Origin: Phallus indusiatus
Taxonomy: Eukaryota > Basidiomycota > Agaricomycetes > Phallales > Phallaceae
NCBI GenBank assembly: GCA_027605045.1
Contig: JAQFWX010000004.1
Span: 1,808,683 to 1,872,682 of the forward strand
Length of the DNA: 64,000 nt
Reading direction: 5' to 3'
Below the pieces are notes generated by a model that made no database searches, had not been told where the DNA came from, and saw nothing but the letters and a program-made list of their open reading frames with translations. Numbering within the stretch: position 1 is the first letter of the stretch; the number at the start of each line of letters is the position of its first letter. Below, one piece after another: positions 22,528 to 34,360 of this stretch. The translations under genes and the position numbers were made by a program.

Positions 22528-24142
22528 CTATTCTTCCCATCCACCTTCCCGAATAAATCTATCGCCTCGTGATCGGTTACCGTTCCTGTCCTCATACAAT
22601 GGGGGTCGGGAAAGATTACCAGATGTTTTACTGAATTCATCTGCACTGCCATCCATAGCAGGAGATCGAGGCCTCGATCCCGGACGTGAACTGGGACGCC
22701 TATACCCCGCGTCTCTTGACTGGACAACTGGCAGGAGTGGGAGATCATCTTCATCTTCATCTTCATTTTCAGTCACAATTGAACGTGATGAGTTGAGGGT
22801 AAAAATAGCTGGAAGGAAATAAAGGGCGCCCCGACTGCGCCGTCTTCTCGGTAGTTCAGGTGAACCTGTCACGGACATTGCGACCCATCGTGGAACACGA
22901 CGGAGTTTCAGAGCAACGCGGGACATGAAAGATTTTGAGGACTCAGGATGATCGAGGAATGGTGACTCATCCAAAGAGATAGGTGAAATCTGAGAATCAG
23001 AATCTGAGACAACTAATGAGATGGGAGATGATGGCTCAGTAGGAGCTTCAGCCATGGCCACGAAACCGAAGTCTACATGGTACCGACCGTCCCTGTGATA
23101 TGCCCTTGGGAGAACAATATCATAACGTCCGAAGGCAAGATATCTCCGCAACAGCTCCCTACGTTGAGGGTGAACTCGCTTTTGGAATAGGAGTTTTAGT
23201 GTCCCTATTATCACGACCACGATACCAAGTAGTATAAGAGGTTGATACCATTTCCCTAGGAAAGTGATAAATCCTGCGTCATCTGCATGCCAGCTACTTC
23301 CATAATGGTGAGAGAAGAAAGAGTGCGGTGCTTCTTCTGGTCTTGCGTTTTTCCCATACAGCGACTTGGGTAGAATCCGAACATCACCTCCGGGGTTTGA
23401 TAAAGTCGGAGGATGTGATGCTACATAAAGACCGAATTGAGCCGAAAGGAACATGGGGCCCGTGGAAAACATGACCGTAGGATAATTTAAGACGTAAGAA
23501 TGATCAAAGGTAATGAGATTGTGGATAGTCTGCTCCATGAAGGGGTGGTGTTTTGTGGAGAACATGAGATCATTAGAAACCCCCACAGGGATAGTCTTCG
23601 GAAGCACAACAGGAAAGTGAAGTAACGGGTCTAAGGGACGTAGACATCCTATATCAAGGTCGACGTATACTCCTCCGTAATGGTAAAGAACGAAATAACG
23701 GATGGCGTCCGCACGCTGAATGGGATATGTGTACGCATCGAATGTACTAATAAACCAAGGGTAATGTGTCTTTATAAATTCACGGGATGAGTCGTCCGTC
23801 CAAAGCATGTATTCGCTAATCACCAAACGGAGAAAGTTAGACCAAGAGTGAGGAAATGGATCTCGAAGCTTACTAGTCCGGATTGTAATCTTTACAAGAC
23901 TGAGAAACGTTAGTCCACCTTTCTGGTAAAACTTCCGTTTTCCATGTTTGGTGGATAATTCTAGGAATCAAGTCTGCTCCAGATGGAAGGGTTCCGTTGA
24001 AAAACAATTCATCTTCAGTGATATAAGCAGGTAAATCGATACGAAGATAGAAAGCTATAGTGGAAAGAATAGCTATAACTCCCAGCAGGAACAGCGCTAG
24101 AATAAATAAAAAGGATACGACCGTCCGTCTCTTCACAACCAT
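22528..24142 (-). CDS. GT32 mannosyltransferase, SUR1/CSH1-like
   Basis: Golgi type II membrane glycosyltransferase of family GT32, resembling inositol-phosphoceramide mannosyltransferases that make MIPC sphingolipids. One intron near 23827-23872 joins NPD-YEYMLWTDD. N-terminal signal anchor VVSFLFILALFLLGVIAIL, then IPRIIHQTWKTEVLPERW, RADAIRYFVLYHYGGVYVDLDIG (the DXD motif DLD, binding Mn and GDP-mannose), FMEQTIHNLI, and a second hydrophobic stretch PLILLGIVVVIIGTLKLL. A long Ser/Arg-rich cytosolic tail follows, with an EDEDEDD tract encoded by a TCATCT repeat at about 22746-22770. The upstream frame has only a GTG, so the ATG at 24142 is the start. Donor and lipid acceptor are inferred from the family. 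Confidence 0.82.
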
Positions 24143-24585
24143 GGGTTTATGGACGGTACGCAGGAAGTTATTAAGGTATAGCGCGCAGGCAGAACAGGTT
24201 TGTCGCACCTTCACCCGGGGCGTTACATAATCAAAAGTGGCTGTCACATGTCACAACTGTCACCAGGCCGTGTGATACCGCAGCAGTGCCTGTGATTAGC
24301 GTTGCAATCTCAAAAGAACTAAATCTAATCCTAGGCCACCCTTGATAAGTTGATATTTTGTGCTATAGTGGACGCTTTCATAATTAATACAGTCATCAAG
24401 GTGGGCCTTTCTGTTAAAACCCTACTCCTCCGTAATGCAGCGCAAATCCTGTGAGTTGGGTTTGACAGGAGCTGCCAGGGGCCTGATGCTTCTCGACGGT
24501 ACATTCGCCAATATCTAGGCACCTCTAAGTGGTTACGTGTGAGAGCAAATCTCCCTTCGTTGCAGGTCGTCAGATAATCAATTTC
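24143..24585. other. Intergenic between two minus-strand genes
   Basis: Upstream region of the GT32 gene and 3' flank of the PIN-domain gene. It contains several TGTCAC repeats near 24240-24265. I see no gene, RNA or transposon here. Confidence 0.45.
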
Positions 24586-26094
24586 TTAATTATCATTGAA
24601 AACCATCAAAACATAACTCCGATAGTTATGCAGCGTCTCACTATCCAGCCCCTCGTAGTCATAATCTTGGGCTAATTGTGAAACCTTCACGAGTTCTCGT
24701 GTCCAATCAGTCTTGGACCATTCTCGTCCTGGACGCGCTCCGCGCTCGCCTGGAAGGCTCAGAAAATCGCCCAATGATGATGCATCACCCTCCTCGAACG
24801 GACGACTACGCTTATTTTTAGGCGGTAGTATTTTTATCAGATACCTCAGGCATTCTCTTATATTCCAATTTTCCATCCAATCTTCCTCCACCGGGAGATC
24901 ACCATTGAAAAGCATGTTGGCTTGGGAATACTGAGACTCGTTCCGTCGACGCTGCTGCTGTAGCTGAGTGGCCTTTCCAACAATTTTTCGAACATGATTA
25001 TCCAACTCAGATATGATCCACCGATGGAGGTAATCCCTTCCTTGTGGCGATGGATGAAACATTGATATTGTGTCGAGATCCATACTCGTGTCCATGTCCA
25101 TATCCCGGGTTAGAGTTGGCGTCTCCCTGAGGTTATGAGCAGGTCTGTAATTATGACTATACCCGTTTCCGTCCCTTTGTGGTTTCAGCCCGGCGGTGGC
25201 GTGTATTGATGGCTGAATATATCCAGGCAATACTTGCTGAAGCAATTGGTGACAATTCCAAGCTGGAGAGGCTGGACGCAGAATAGCTACCGATGCATCG
25301 CGGATAAAGAGTTCACTTCCTGGAAATATCAAAATTAACATTTAATCTGACCCAGTTAGATCGGAAGTGAAAGACTACCGTTTGCAACGGCTTGGAAAAT
25401 TAAGTTATTGTCGTTTGTGCAAAGCACTACATCCTTTTGCTTAATTCGTGTGTAATACTTGCAGCAGTCAAGGATTAACTCGTCGTTTGATAGCTGCAAT
25501 GTTCATTAGAAAACAATACCAGTGGCAGATGTGGCACTTACCCCTGCTCGTAAGCGCCAATCTCCACTAGGCAATAAAGTTTGTGAATATGCTTGACCTT
25601 TGATTATGCCCTGCCCACTGCGAATTTCTCTTGCCAGCCAATCAGAAGCTTTGCGAGACTCGAAGGCGATTCCGCGTTTAGAATTCTTCTGATAATCCAG
25701 CTCAGCTATTACAATTCCAGGAATTAATAGGACGATTGGCATTTGGATACGACCGTTTGATTCAAGCACGGCATGAAGGTCTTTGAGAACAGTGAGATGA
25801 TTGATCAGGATGTTCGTGTCGGTCACGATGCATATTTCAGTTTGGTATCCATCCTGGGTTATCTATGCATCTATGTGAATAAGAAAGATGGCGATGTCAA
25901 AAATCGCCTACATCTTGCATCTCTACATCTATGGAGTCTATGATCGCCGACGATCCATCGAATGACTCTAAAGGCCAGCTGTCCCTGGCATATCTGAGAA
26001 CATCAACAGCTCGCCCTCCGACATCATTATTCGTGAGCTCATCAATAGGAAAATCGGTAACTCCATAGCCGTAACTAACCAGCCTGTCGTTCAT
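24586..26094 (-). CDS. PIN-domain endoribonuclease, SWT1-like
   Basis: PIN-fold nuclease resembling yeast Swt1, a perinuclear mRNA quality-control endonuclease. Seen: an acidic N-terminal segment of about 65 aa, then the PIN domain: TDTNILINHLTVLKDL (first metal-binding Asp), VLLIPGIVIAELDYQKNSKRG (acidic Glu), SRKASDWLAREI, DELILDCCKYYTRIK and VVLCTNDNNL (last Asp region). The C-terminal half holds a helical domain WNIRECLRYLIKILPP after a Ser/Pro linker, and ends VLMVFNDN. The start is the first ATG in frame; an earlier ATG is closed at once by a stop. Head-to-head with RNPS1, about 150 bp apart, with an ACGCGT at 26201. The Swt1 assignment is inference; the PIN fold is well supported. Confidence 0.72.
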
Positions 26095-26247
26095 AGCATC
26101 GAAAATGGCAGAGGTATATTTACGTGGTTTACAAAGAGGGTCGAAGAGGCTTGGAGATGTATCAAAAAGTGAATACCGTTGAAAGACAATGTGACACGCG
26201 ACGCGTGACTAGTCCCCAGGCTCTTGTCCCTTCAAATTCTCCAATCA

Positions 26248-27138
26248 ATGGCTCGAGGAAGGTCGCCTTCTCCACGCACTTTAAACAATACCAATGGGTC
26301 CGATGCAGAAATGCGCAGCATATCCCCGGATTCAGACTACAAAGTGGTCATTGTTTCCAACCTGACCAGGAATGTTGCGGAAGCACATCTACGCACAATT
26401 TTCGGTTTTTACGGCGACATCAAGAAAGTTGATATCCCTTTATTCGCAAAATGTAAGGGTTTCATAACATCGTTATTTAGAACACTATTATTTATCATAT
26501 ATACCGTGTTAGCTGGTCAAAATCGAGGCAAGGCAGCATTAGAGTTTTACGAAGCCTCTGCTGCGAAAAAAGCGGTATCTCATATGAACAAAGGCTACCT
26601 CGATGGAGCGGTTTTAGCTGTTGAGCTCTCTGATGCCATAATACGTGATCGTTCAAGATCTCGTTCACGTAGGCCCGTCAAAAATGGTCGAACGGCTGGT
26701 CGATCTTCTGCTTCACGCTCGTTATCCCCACGTCGCAGGGCGCCGCCATCTTACAGAGATAAAGGAAGGGAACGATATCGAAGATATTCGCCACCTACGT
26801 ATCCCAGACGCGACACCCGTGGCTCATACCGTCATCGCTCAAATTCTCGCTCCCGCTCACCTGCTCGCAGGGGTCGTCGCCCCTTAAGGCGTTCCCCCAG
26901 TTATGAAAAGGGGGGTATTGACCATCGCAGCCGTCGCTCTCGAAGTAGAAGCCCGTATTCCTTGGCTTCCAGCCGATCAAGGTCACGAAGTCGTTCATAT
27001 GACTCACGTTCTCGTTCTCGTTCTTATTCCTATGCGTCGAAATCGAGTAGAAGCCGCAGTAGATCACTCAGATCCAATAAAAGTAGAGATCGCGACGACA
27101 TAAGAGATAGTCGATCAAGGAGTCGAAGTCCCCCTTAA
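26248..27138 (+). CDS. RNPS1-like SR-type RNA-binding protein
   Basis: Single-RRM splicing regulator resembling RNPS1, a peripheral exon-junction-complex/ASAP component. Two exons (26248-26452, 26513-27138) give 276 aa. A short Ser/Pro N-terminus precedes one RRM: RNP2 KVVIVSNLT, helix VAEAHLRTIFGFYGDI, and RNP1-like NRGKAALEFYEASAAKKAVSHMN joined across the intron, ending GAVLAVELSD. The rest is an RS domain of about 160 residues. The start ATG is the first in frame; the upstream extension begins with TTG only. Other SR proteins with one RRM are possible, but RRM placement before the long RS tail fits RNPS1. Confidence 0.8.
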   Translation: MARGRSPSPRTLNNTNGSDAEMRSISPDSDYKVVIVSNLTRNVAEAHLRTIFGFYGDIKKVDIPLFAKCKGFITSLFRTLLFIIYTVLAGQNRGKAALEFYEASAAKKAVSHMNKGYLDGAVLAVELSDAIIRDRSRSRSRRPVKNGRTAGRSSASRSLSPRRRAPPSYRDKGRERYRRYSPPTYPRRDTRGSYRHRSNSRSRSPARRGRRPLRRSPSYEKGGIDHRSRRSRSRSPYSLASSRSRSRSRSYDSRSRSRSYSYASKSSRSRSRSLRSNKSRDRDDIRDSRSRSRSPP

Positions 27139-27282
27139 AAAACTCTGTGTAATGTTAAAAAAATTATGTAGATACTATGAACATGATTAACTGTTATAAA
27201 ATTAGTTATCCGAGTCATCAGAACGAGAATCCGTTAGAAATGGCCTGAAAAGATGGTTAAGAGGTCTTTTTCATTCAACAAA

Positions 27283-30200
27283 CTAATCGACTAACGTATA
27301 TTCATAATCGGGCTTGCGAATAGCATTAGACATCCACTCTTCGTCGGTATCTTCGATAGAATATCCTGGTCCACCCGCAAGGCTTAGCACGACCGGGAGA
27401 AGGACTAAACCATGTAAGGCTCCTGAAACAATCAATGAAAGCCACATCCGGAAATAATAAATCTACGGCCTATCAGATCCTGTGGGGGTAATAGAATTAA
27501 ACCCGACCTACTTCTAATAGCTTCGAGCGTGTCAGCGCCATGACTGATATTCCAATAATTTTCGTGAAAGTAATACCAGAAAGCACCTAAAGGAATTTCA
27601 TTTTGAGCTAATGCCAGCATAATAATCATAGCTCTTACCGATGGGCCGACGTCAACAAGCGCTGTCCACATTCTCTCATCCCGTTCCTTTTGACCCGTAA
27701 TGATATTGTCTCCGATATAACCTACGCCAGCACCCATGAAAGCCCTGGCTATATGAGAGCAGAATTCAACTGCAATTCCAAGGGATATCACAAGGTTTAC
27801 AAGGCTAATGGCATTCAAATTTATATGCCAAACGCCCATAACACCCATGACGTTGACAACCGTCAAAGCCACTACACCAGTGACAATTGTTCCAGTTCTC
27901 CATGATCCCAATAAAAATGAGGTTATTAGCAACACAGACCCCAGTGCCAGGCCCAGGATCTCTTGCGTAATTCCAATGATATGGGCGTATTGATCGAAGA
28001 ACACATAAAACAGGGAGTAGGGGAAGACTTTGGTCCCGGTCGCCGTAGATATTTCATCGGCGATTCTGTGAGCAGCAGCCAATGCGTTAATAAAATCGCT
28101 CTGGTTTTTCAAGGGGGAATGGAATGTCCTGAAGTGCGAAGCCTGGACTGATTTACTATCTGAAGTTAGGGAGAGTGCAGAGCTATATGCAGCACGCCCT
28201 CCGAGAGGGCATTCTTCGTCAGTCGGACTGATGAGCCATTGCTGCAAGTACTTCATGAATTCAGCACCTTCGGGCATCCCATCTAGAGTTATATTCCACT
28301 CCGGTTTACGGTCTTGGAAGCAAGGTTTACACAAAGAACTAGAATCGTTGGGTTGGCAGAACTGTTCTGGATTTCTCCTTCGAACACGACAGCAGGTGTC
28401 AATGCTAGGATCAAGCCACCTCAAAAAGTCGTCGAGCCAGGACGCTGTGGGTTGAGACACAAAAGATGATTCGGGACGCCTCCTTTCGACTTCTAATACG
28501 CTGACTAGAGACATCTCGTCGCAAGTAGTAAATCTTCCACATAAGTGCCGTTGACCAGCGATGGAGGTCACATCTACGTCATGAGATACAAAATAAACTG
28601 GCGGACCGACGTCAAGATACGTATCCACAGCATCGAAGTAGGGTATTAGATATGATTCCGAGGGCAGTGCAAGCCTTTGATCTTTGGTACAATTGAGAGA
28701 CAAACTTGGAAAGCGGGAAGAAGTACATACCAAGACCTAGCTCAATATGCTGGATGGATACAACAGAGCCCACGAAGATGCCTGTGAATATAATCAAAAT
28801 ACCTCCTTTCACGACAGGGCGCATCAGGTATGGAGCATAACTTCTACGCATAAACAACGCTATACGACCTAAACCGGAGCCGGAAGTTGCCTCTGTCAAT
28901 GCAATACGAGAAGGTAGTCTGATGCATGGAAAACAGTCTACGCGCCCTGCCTACTAAGAAGTCGGAATCTGGTTTTAAAACGGCTGGAATCGACACGTAC
29001 CTCCGTCCGCCGTAAGTCAATCGTCAAAGCACCAATAAAAGCCGTAAGTTGCAGTATTGCGTTTATTAAAACACTCCCCGCCGCATACAAAGCAAAATTC
29101 CTTACAGCTGGCATAGGAACAAGAGCACCTAAGGCGAAAGCTGTGATTTCAGATATGGAGCTAAGAAGGATCGAGGGCCCCATTTTGGCTACTGTTCTAG
29201 CTACACGTTCCTCGGGAGAAAGGTGCAAGGGCATGGAATCTGTATCAACATGATCATCGTGTGTGGACTCGAAGGAAAGGTGACGTATTGGGGAAATAGG
29301 CGAGAAGATCGTGGGAGGCATATTGTTAGATGCATTGGGTCCGTGCATCAAGTTTTGGCGATCGAGCTCGTGTACAAGAATGAAAACGTTATCCACACCA
29401 ACGGCAAGGACTAAAAACGGAATGACCTCGGCTATGATTAGAGTGACCTTTATGCCAAAGATTGAGAATATGCCGACGGAGGTAGATACTGACAGTATCA
29501 CCAAAGTGATACCGAAAATCCCAAGGGTGAATTTAGACCCAACGAAGAGGCGTCGAGGCAATGAGTAAGAGAAAGACTCCTCTTCAATGCCAACACCGTT
29601 GGACGGGCCGCGCTTGAAAATATGAAGAAACTTCGTGGCACATTGTCTAAGAATATTGCCAGAGGATCTTCGATCGCCACCAACGTCACCATTACCCAAA
29701 CTGAGAGCGGCATATAGAAACATGAAGATATACGACAACACAACAATTTTGATGTCAGTGTTTGTACTCTTGTTCAACTCTTCCTCTAACGATACGCCAG
29801 TAGAATAAACGACTGTCGACCCACTCTTATTAAGACTTTCGCTGGAAAGGCGGGCCAAAAACGTTCTCAATGCGCGTTCCCACTCTTCTACCATTTGCTT
29901 GTAAGTGTTATCGAGGGAGTCCATGACTACGAAGGTGATGATAAGAGATTTAGATTCTAGCCAATTTTTTTCTCCGTTACCAGGAGCACCACCTAATACA
30001 TATACCGGTTCCAGCGGCTGCCCGAAATCAGGAAGACAGTTTACTGGTTGCGAAGAACAAGATTGGACCCGTCGAGCCCATGACGTTGAATTATATTTCT
30101 CCAATGAGTTGTTGAACCAACCAGTGATTGATTGGACAACACAACTACCTTGGGGACCAGCAGGTTTGAAGCATACATCGTCTAGAGTATAACCATTAGG

Positions 30201-31649
30201 TTCAGACTTAAGTGATCGAATTTCCGCTTCGGCGGTGAACCACCATTGTAGACGATCCCACGTCAAGACGCTTTCAGGACCACTAGATCCATCGACTTCT
30301 TGGTTCGCAGTAATGAATAATTGTTCGGTGCGGTAGAAAGGCCCAAAGTTCTCGTCAAAATATTCTTTCTGAAGTTTACTTTCAGATGTCGGAGCTACCC
30401 ATAGACGGACGGGATCAACTTCGACCTCAAATCGGTTCCAGCCGATATTGCATAATGCAACTATTGTGAAAGAAAAGGCAATAGCTAACCATGGATAGTT
30501 GGCACAAGTTGCACCAATACGATAAAACATTCGTCGGAGGAATGTGTTCAAATGATAACGTCGTGGCTGTAATGTCTCGAGAGGGTCAAGAAGCGTCGCT
30601 CCTCTCCCTAGATGCCTAGATTCGGATTGTGTGTTGCTAGAACTTTCGCCATCCAACGGTTGAGCGAGAGACGAAGCACCAACTAGGCCCCTAGAACCTA
30701 GACTTGGCGATGATATATGTAACGAAGGGGGTTCCCCGGACAATGCGACTCGTTCGAACGTTTTTTCCCGACGTCGTTGCATAAAGAGATTGAAAAAATA
30801 GCCTAAAATGACTGATAAAACAGCTAACCCGTATGTTGATAGGAGGGTAAACGTTAAACACGTCACGGAGCCAACCTGGCATGAAGACTGGGAATATGGG
30901 GACGGTACGTTGGGGAGTGCTGGGCAAGAATTGGGACAATCCACGCAGGAACAGTGACTTGATGGATCATTATCGAAACAGCTCCGTGCTGAGGGATCGA
31001 ATGTGGTATAATCATGAGGCGTAAGTGTGGGATAGTTTATCTGGAATGGACTGCCCAGTGGTTTTTCTTCTCCCATAAACTGAAGAAATGCACGAGAATC
31101 TTTGGCTCCACCTCCAATAAGGTCCATAGCAAATCCATTAGATGCACCGTATTTGACATTCTTACAACTATCGAAAAAACCAGTGCCGAACCTCTCTCCG
31201 ACAAAAAAGTCAACAGATTCCACGGCCTGCAATCCATCTGACGTTACTTGAGTCGAAGTGACATTTAAAAATGTTCCTTGATTAGGAGAGCAGGTGAAAT
31301 GACAGTAGAATGAGCGGAAGTTATTGCGACAAGCAGGACATGACGATATGAGTCCTTCGGCTTGAGCCAGACTACCCTGGAGAGTTTCGACTTGCTCCGA
31401 AGTACAGCAGAGAGGAATATCCACAAATGAGGGCCCACAGACGGAGGATATCAGTTCTTTAAATTCGTCGTTATCGGGCTATAACACCAATTCAGATCAA
31501 AAGGAAATAGTAGAAATGAGCTTATATACCTTCGCCGGGGGTCCATCATAAGGACAAGGAAGAGATTGACCTAACCACCCCTTTCTTCCGCAGGAACCTT
31601 GCATAGCGCATTGACCCGTGGGTTGTGCCATGGTCAAGGCAGCAGACAT
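27283..31649 (-). CDS. NPC1: Niemann-Pick C1 sterol transporter
   Basis: Vacuolar/lysosomal RND-type membrane protein that accepts sterol from NPC2 and inserts it in the membrane (yeast Ncr1). Seen: the Cys-rich N-terminal sterol-binding domain (GQCAMQGSCGRKGWLGQSLPCPYDG; SCPACRNNFRSFYCHFTCSPNQ), FSFTIVALCNIGWNRFEVEVDPVRLWV, the sterol-sensing domain with FLVLAVGVDNVFILVHELDR, the middle luminal domain with many Cys, and a second RND half: EFCSHIARAFMG, LSGITFTKIIGISVMALTRSKLLE, IYYFRMWLSLIVSGALHGLVLLPVVLS. It ends DYEYTLVD. Last introns: near 27425, 27498-27530 and 27588-27639. The true 5' end is uncertain. ATG 31649 opens the Cys-rich domain but gives no signal peptide, so an upstream exon (to about 31730) may be missing. 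Confidence 0.92.
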
Positions 31650-31730
31650 GGGGAACTTGAAAAAATCAACCGGTACGTACGTACCACTATGAATAGCAAC
31701 TGCTGGAGCCTGTTGAGCCTGCGTGACATC

Positions 31731-31738
31731 CACGTGAC
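31731..31738. promoter_or_regulatory. CACGTGAC E-box in the NPC1/DPH6 divergent region
   Basis: CACGTGAC lies 38 bp before the DPH6 ATG and 82 bp before the first plausible NPC1 ATG. bHLH proteins including Cbf1 and fungal SREBP relatives read such sites. A role in sterol control of NPC1 is only inferred, and the site could fall inside an unrecognised NPC1 5' exon. Confidence 0.35.
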
Positions 31739-31775
31739 GGATTTCATAGCCCAGAGCTCAGAGCTGAGAGACTGA

Positions 31776-34316
31776 ATGCACTACGTCGCTTTACTTAGTG
31801 GAGGCAAAGACAGTTGCTTTAATCTTTTACATTGTTCAAGAAATGGACACGAGCTGGTGGCAGCAGCAACTCTCGGCCCCAAACAAGGAGAAGGTCTCAC
31901 ATTTTGACTCAAAAATGATCTGCATTTCACCTGTTTGTTGCAGGCGAAATCGACTCGTTCATGTATCAGACAGTGGGCCAAGATGCAATCCATTTAGTTG
32001 CGGAGGCATTAGAAGTGCCTCTTTACAGAGGGACAATAAAAGGGAAGGCCTTAAATCAAGACTTGGAGTATGGCTCTCGTGAAGCTTTGGCTACGATAAA
32101 CGAGGAAGACGAAACGGAAGATTTATTTGCGTTGCTATCGATCGTCAAAGTATTGCATTTATCTTAAAGCATTTTGACGCTGAGTGATATGTCAACGGCT
32201 AGGAAAATCACCCGGATATTTCGGGAGTTTCAGTTGGTGCTATACTTTCCAATTATCAACGCACGCGTGTGGAACATGTTTGTCAACGCCTTCAGCTGAC
32301 GCCTTTGTGTTATTTATGGCAGCGTAATCAAGAAGAACTCCTTCAAGAAATGATAAATAGTAACTTGGATGCCATCCTTATTAAAACCGCCGGCATTGGG
32401 TTAACCACTCATCATCTTGGGATGTCAATCAAGGAAATGCAACCGACCCTTTTGAAATTAGTATGTTCAGGTCAATGATATAATATCACTCACGATACAA
32501 TGATTCCGTAGAATAGAATGTATGGTGCTCATATATGCGGAGAAGGCGGCGAATATGAAACTCTTACCTTGGATTGCCCTCTGTTCAAACGTCGCATCAT
32601 ACTGTAAGATAACTTGCGGCTCTTTCATTTCCTTGAAAATGATTAAGATCTGCACTTTTTTTTTCTTAGAGACGAAACGGAAGTTGTCATGCATTCAGAA
32701 AGTGATTTTGCCCCAGTCGCGTATTTAAAAGTAGGATCTGCACACCTGGAACCCAAAACGTCTTCGTCTAGTGATCTATCGATCATTCCTACACCAAACT
32801 TATTCACTTCCTTGGATATACCGGTTTATGATTCCATCTCCCCCTCCCTAGTGTCATGCCCGTCCGAACCAGAATTACCGCGAAGAACTGATTCTATATT
32901 TACTTCTCATTCCAAAAAAGTGGGACCTTGGGTTGTGATCGGTAATGTTCAAGTCAATTTGGACGCAAACACGATCAGCGTGGAAGATGAGACTCGGCAA
33001 TGTTTCAAGTATCTAATCAGTGAGTTGCAATTCAGGCTTTTAATATTAAATTAACAAAATCTTATTGCAGAGTATTTAAGCTCATATTCTATGGGCCTAA
33101 CTGATGTTGCATACATTGGATTATTCCTTTCTTCGATGGATCTATTTTCTGCCGTCAACTCCGTATACTCGACTTTTTTTGGAAGGAGTCCTCCAGCACG
33201 AGCGTGCGTCGGAATTGACTTGCCCACACCAAACCGCTTGCGAATTGAGTGTGTTGCATTTGCTGGTAATGATGCGACTCAGAGGTGCTGTCTACATGTG
33301 CAAGGACTGAGTTACTGGGCACCGGCTAATATCGGACCTTATTCTCAAGCTATTATCGTGAGGACCTGTTCTTTCTTTACTTAACCTATTAACAGATTAT
33401 GATTTTAGGTCGGAAAACGCAGCTTTGTATCCGGTCAAATAGGACTCTTGCCAGCGAACAATGTCCTTCCATCTCCCTCTTCCTTTCGTGAAGAATTAAC
33501 CTTATCCTTGCGTCACAATCGTGTTATCATAGAGACCATAAAGCAAACTTTTTACGAATGTCGAAATTACCAGGTGCAGAGCGTTATTATCTGGTTAGTC
33601 AATCGTTGCTACATGCAGGCCGTGCGATCAGCTATGTCGGTCTCACCATGGGTAGTTTTTCCGAATTCTTGAAATAAACGTTCCTAAATTAAGGTATTAT
33701 CAGAAATCCCAAACGCCAATGTTATTCGTGGTAGTTAAATCTCTACCAAAGGGTGCCCTGGTGGAAAGCCAAGTCATGTTACATTCAACGGAATCTGCGT
33801 CAGGCGACGATGCCAAATTTCTTAACGGTGCTTCGCTTTGATACTGGTAAAATGTTTACTTATTGTTTTTCAGGTACGATTCAGAACTTGAATGTCCATT
33901 GGGAAATTTCTTTATACGACACTTGGGAAGCTTTTTCAATGCTAATAGTTTTTCGAGACGGGGCTAGTCGTAAGCACCAGCACTAACATCTATTCTTATT
34001 ACTCTTCTTATTATTATTCTTGAATTTATACAGATGTCTCACAATTGAAAACTAAGTTAGTTGCGGAAACACCTCTACTAAAGATTTTGGAACACGTGAA
34101 AGCTATACGCGCGTTTTATTCTCCAGCTGTACCTGATGGTATTACTCAGCTGTATTTCTTCTTAAGCTAACACTTATGTTGCTTATAGTGATTGAACAAC
34201 TTGTCCACCAATTATTTACCCCGGAATCCGTGCCGCCTTTGACGATAATACCTTCGAGGGCGCTGGCGACACAAAATCATGACGAATGGGATTACGCTCT
34301 ACTACTTTTTGGTTAA
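31776..34316 (+). CDS. DPH6: Diphthamide synthetase Dph6 fused to two RidA-like domains
   Basis: ATP-dependent amidation of diphthine, the last step of diphthamide synthesis on eEF2. The N-terminal ATP-pyrophosphatase domain begins MHYVALLSGGKDSCFNLLHC (PP-loop SGGKDS). It continues through DAIHLVAEALEVPLYRG, SVGAILSNYQRTRVEHVCQRL, LQEMINSNLDAILIKTAGIGL and the family signature YGAHICGEGGEYETLTLDCPLFKRR. Two YjgF/YER057c/UK114 (RidA-like) domains follow: the first around 33090-33340, the second from YWAPANIGPYSQAI through VSGQIGLLP. This matches the fungal/plant Dph6 fusion layout. About ten introns. It ends at a TAA after DYALLLFG, 44 bp from the convergent PheRS stop. Confidence 0.9.
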
Positions 34317-34360
34317 GTCTACAATGCAGGTTCTCATGCTGCCAGTTCCACTTTATTTCC

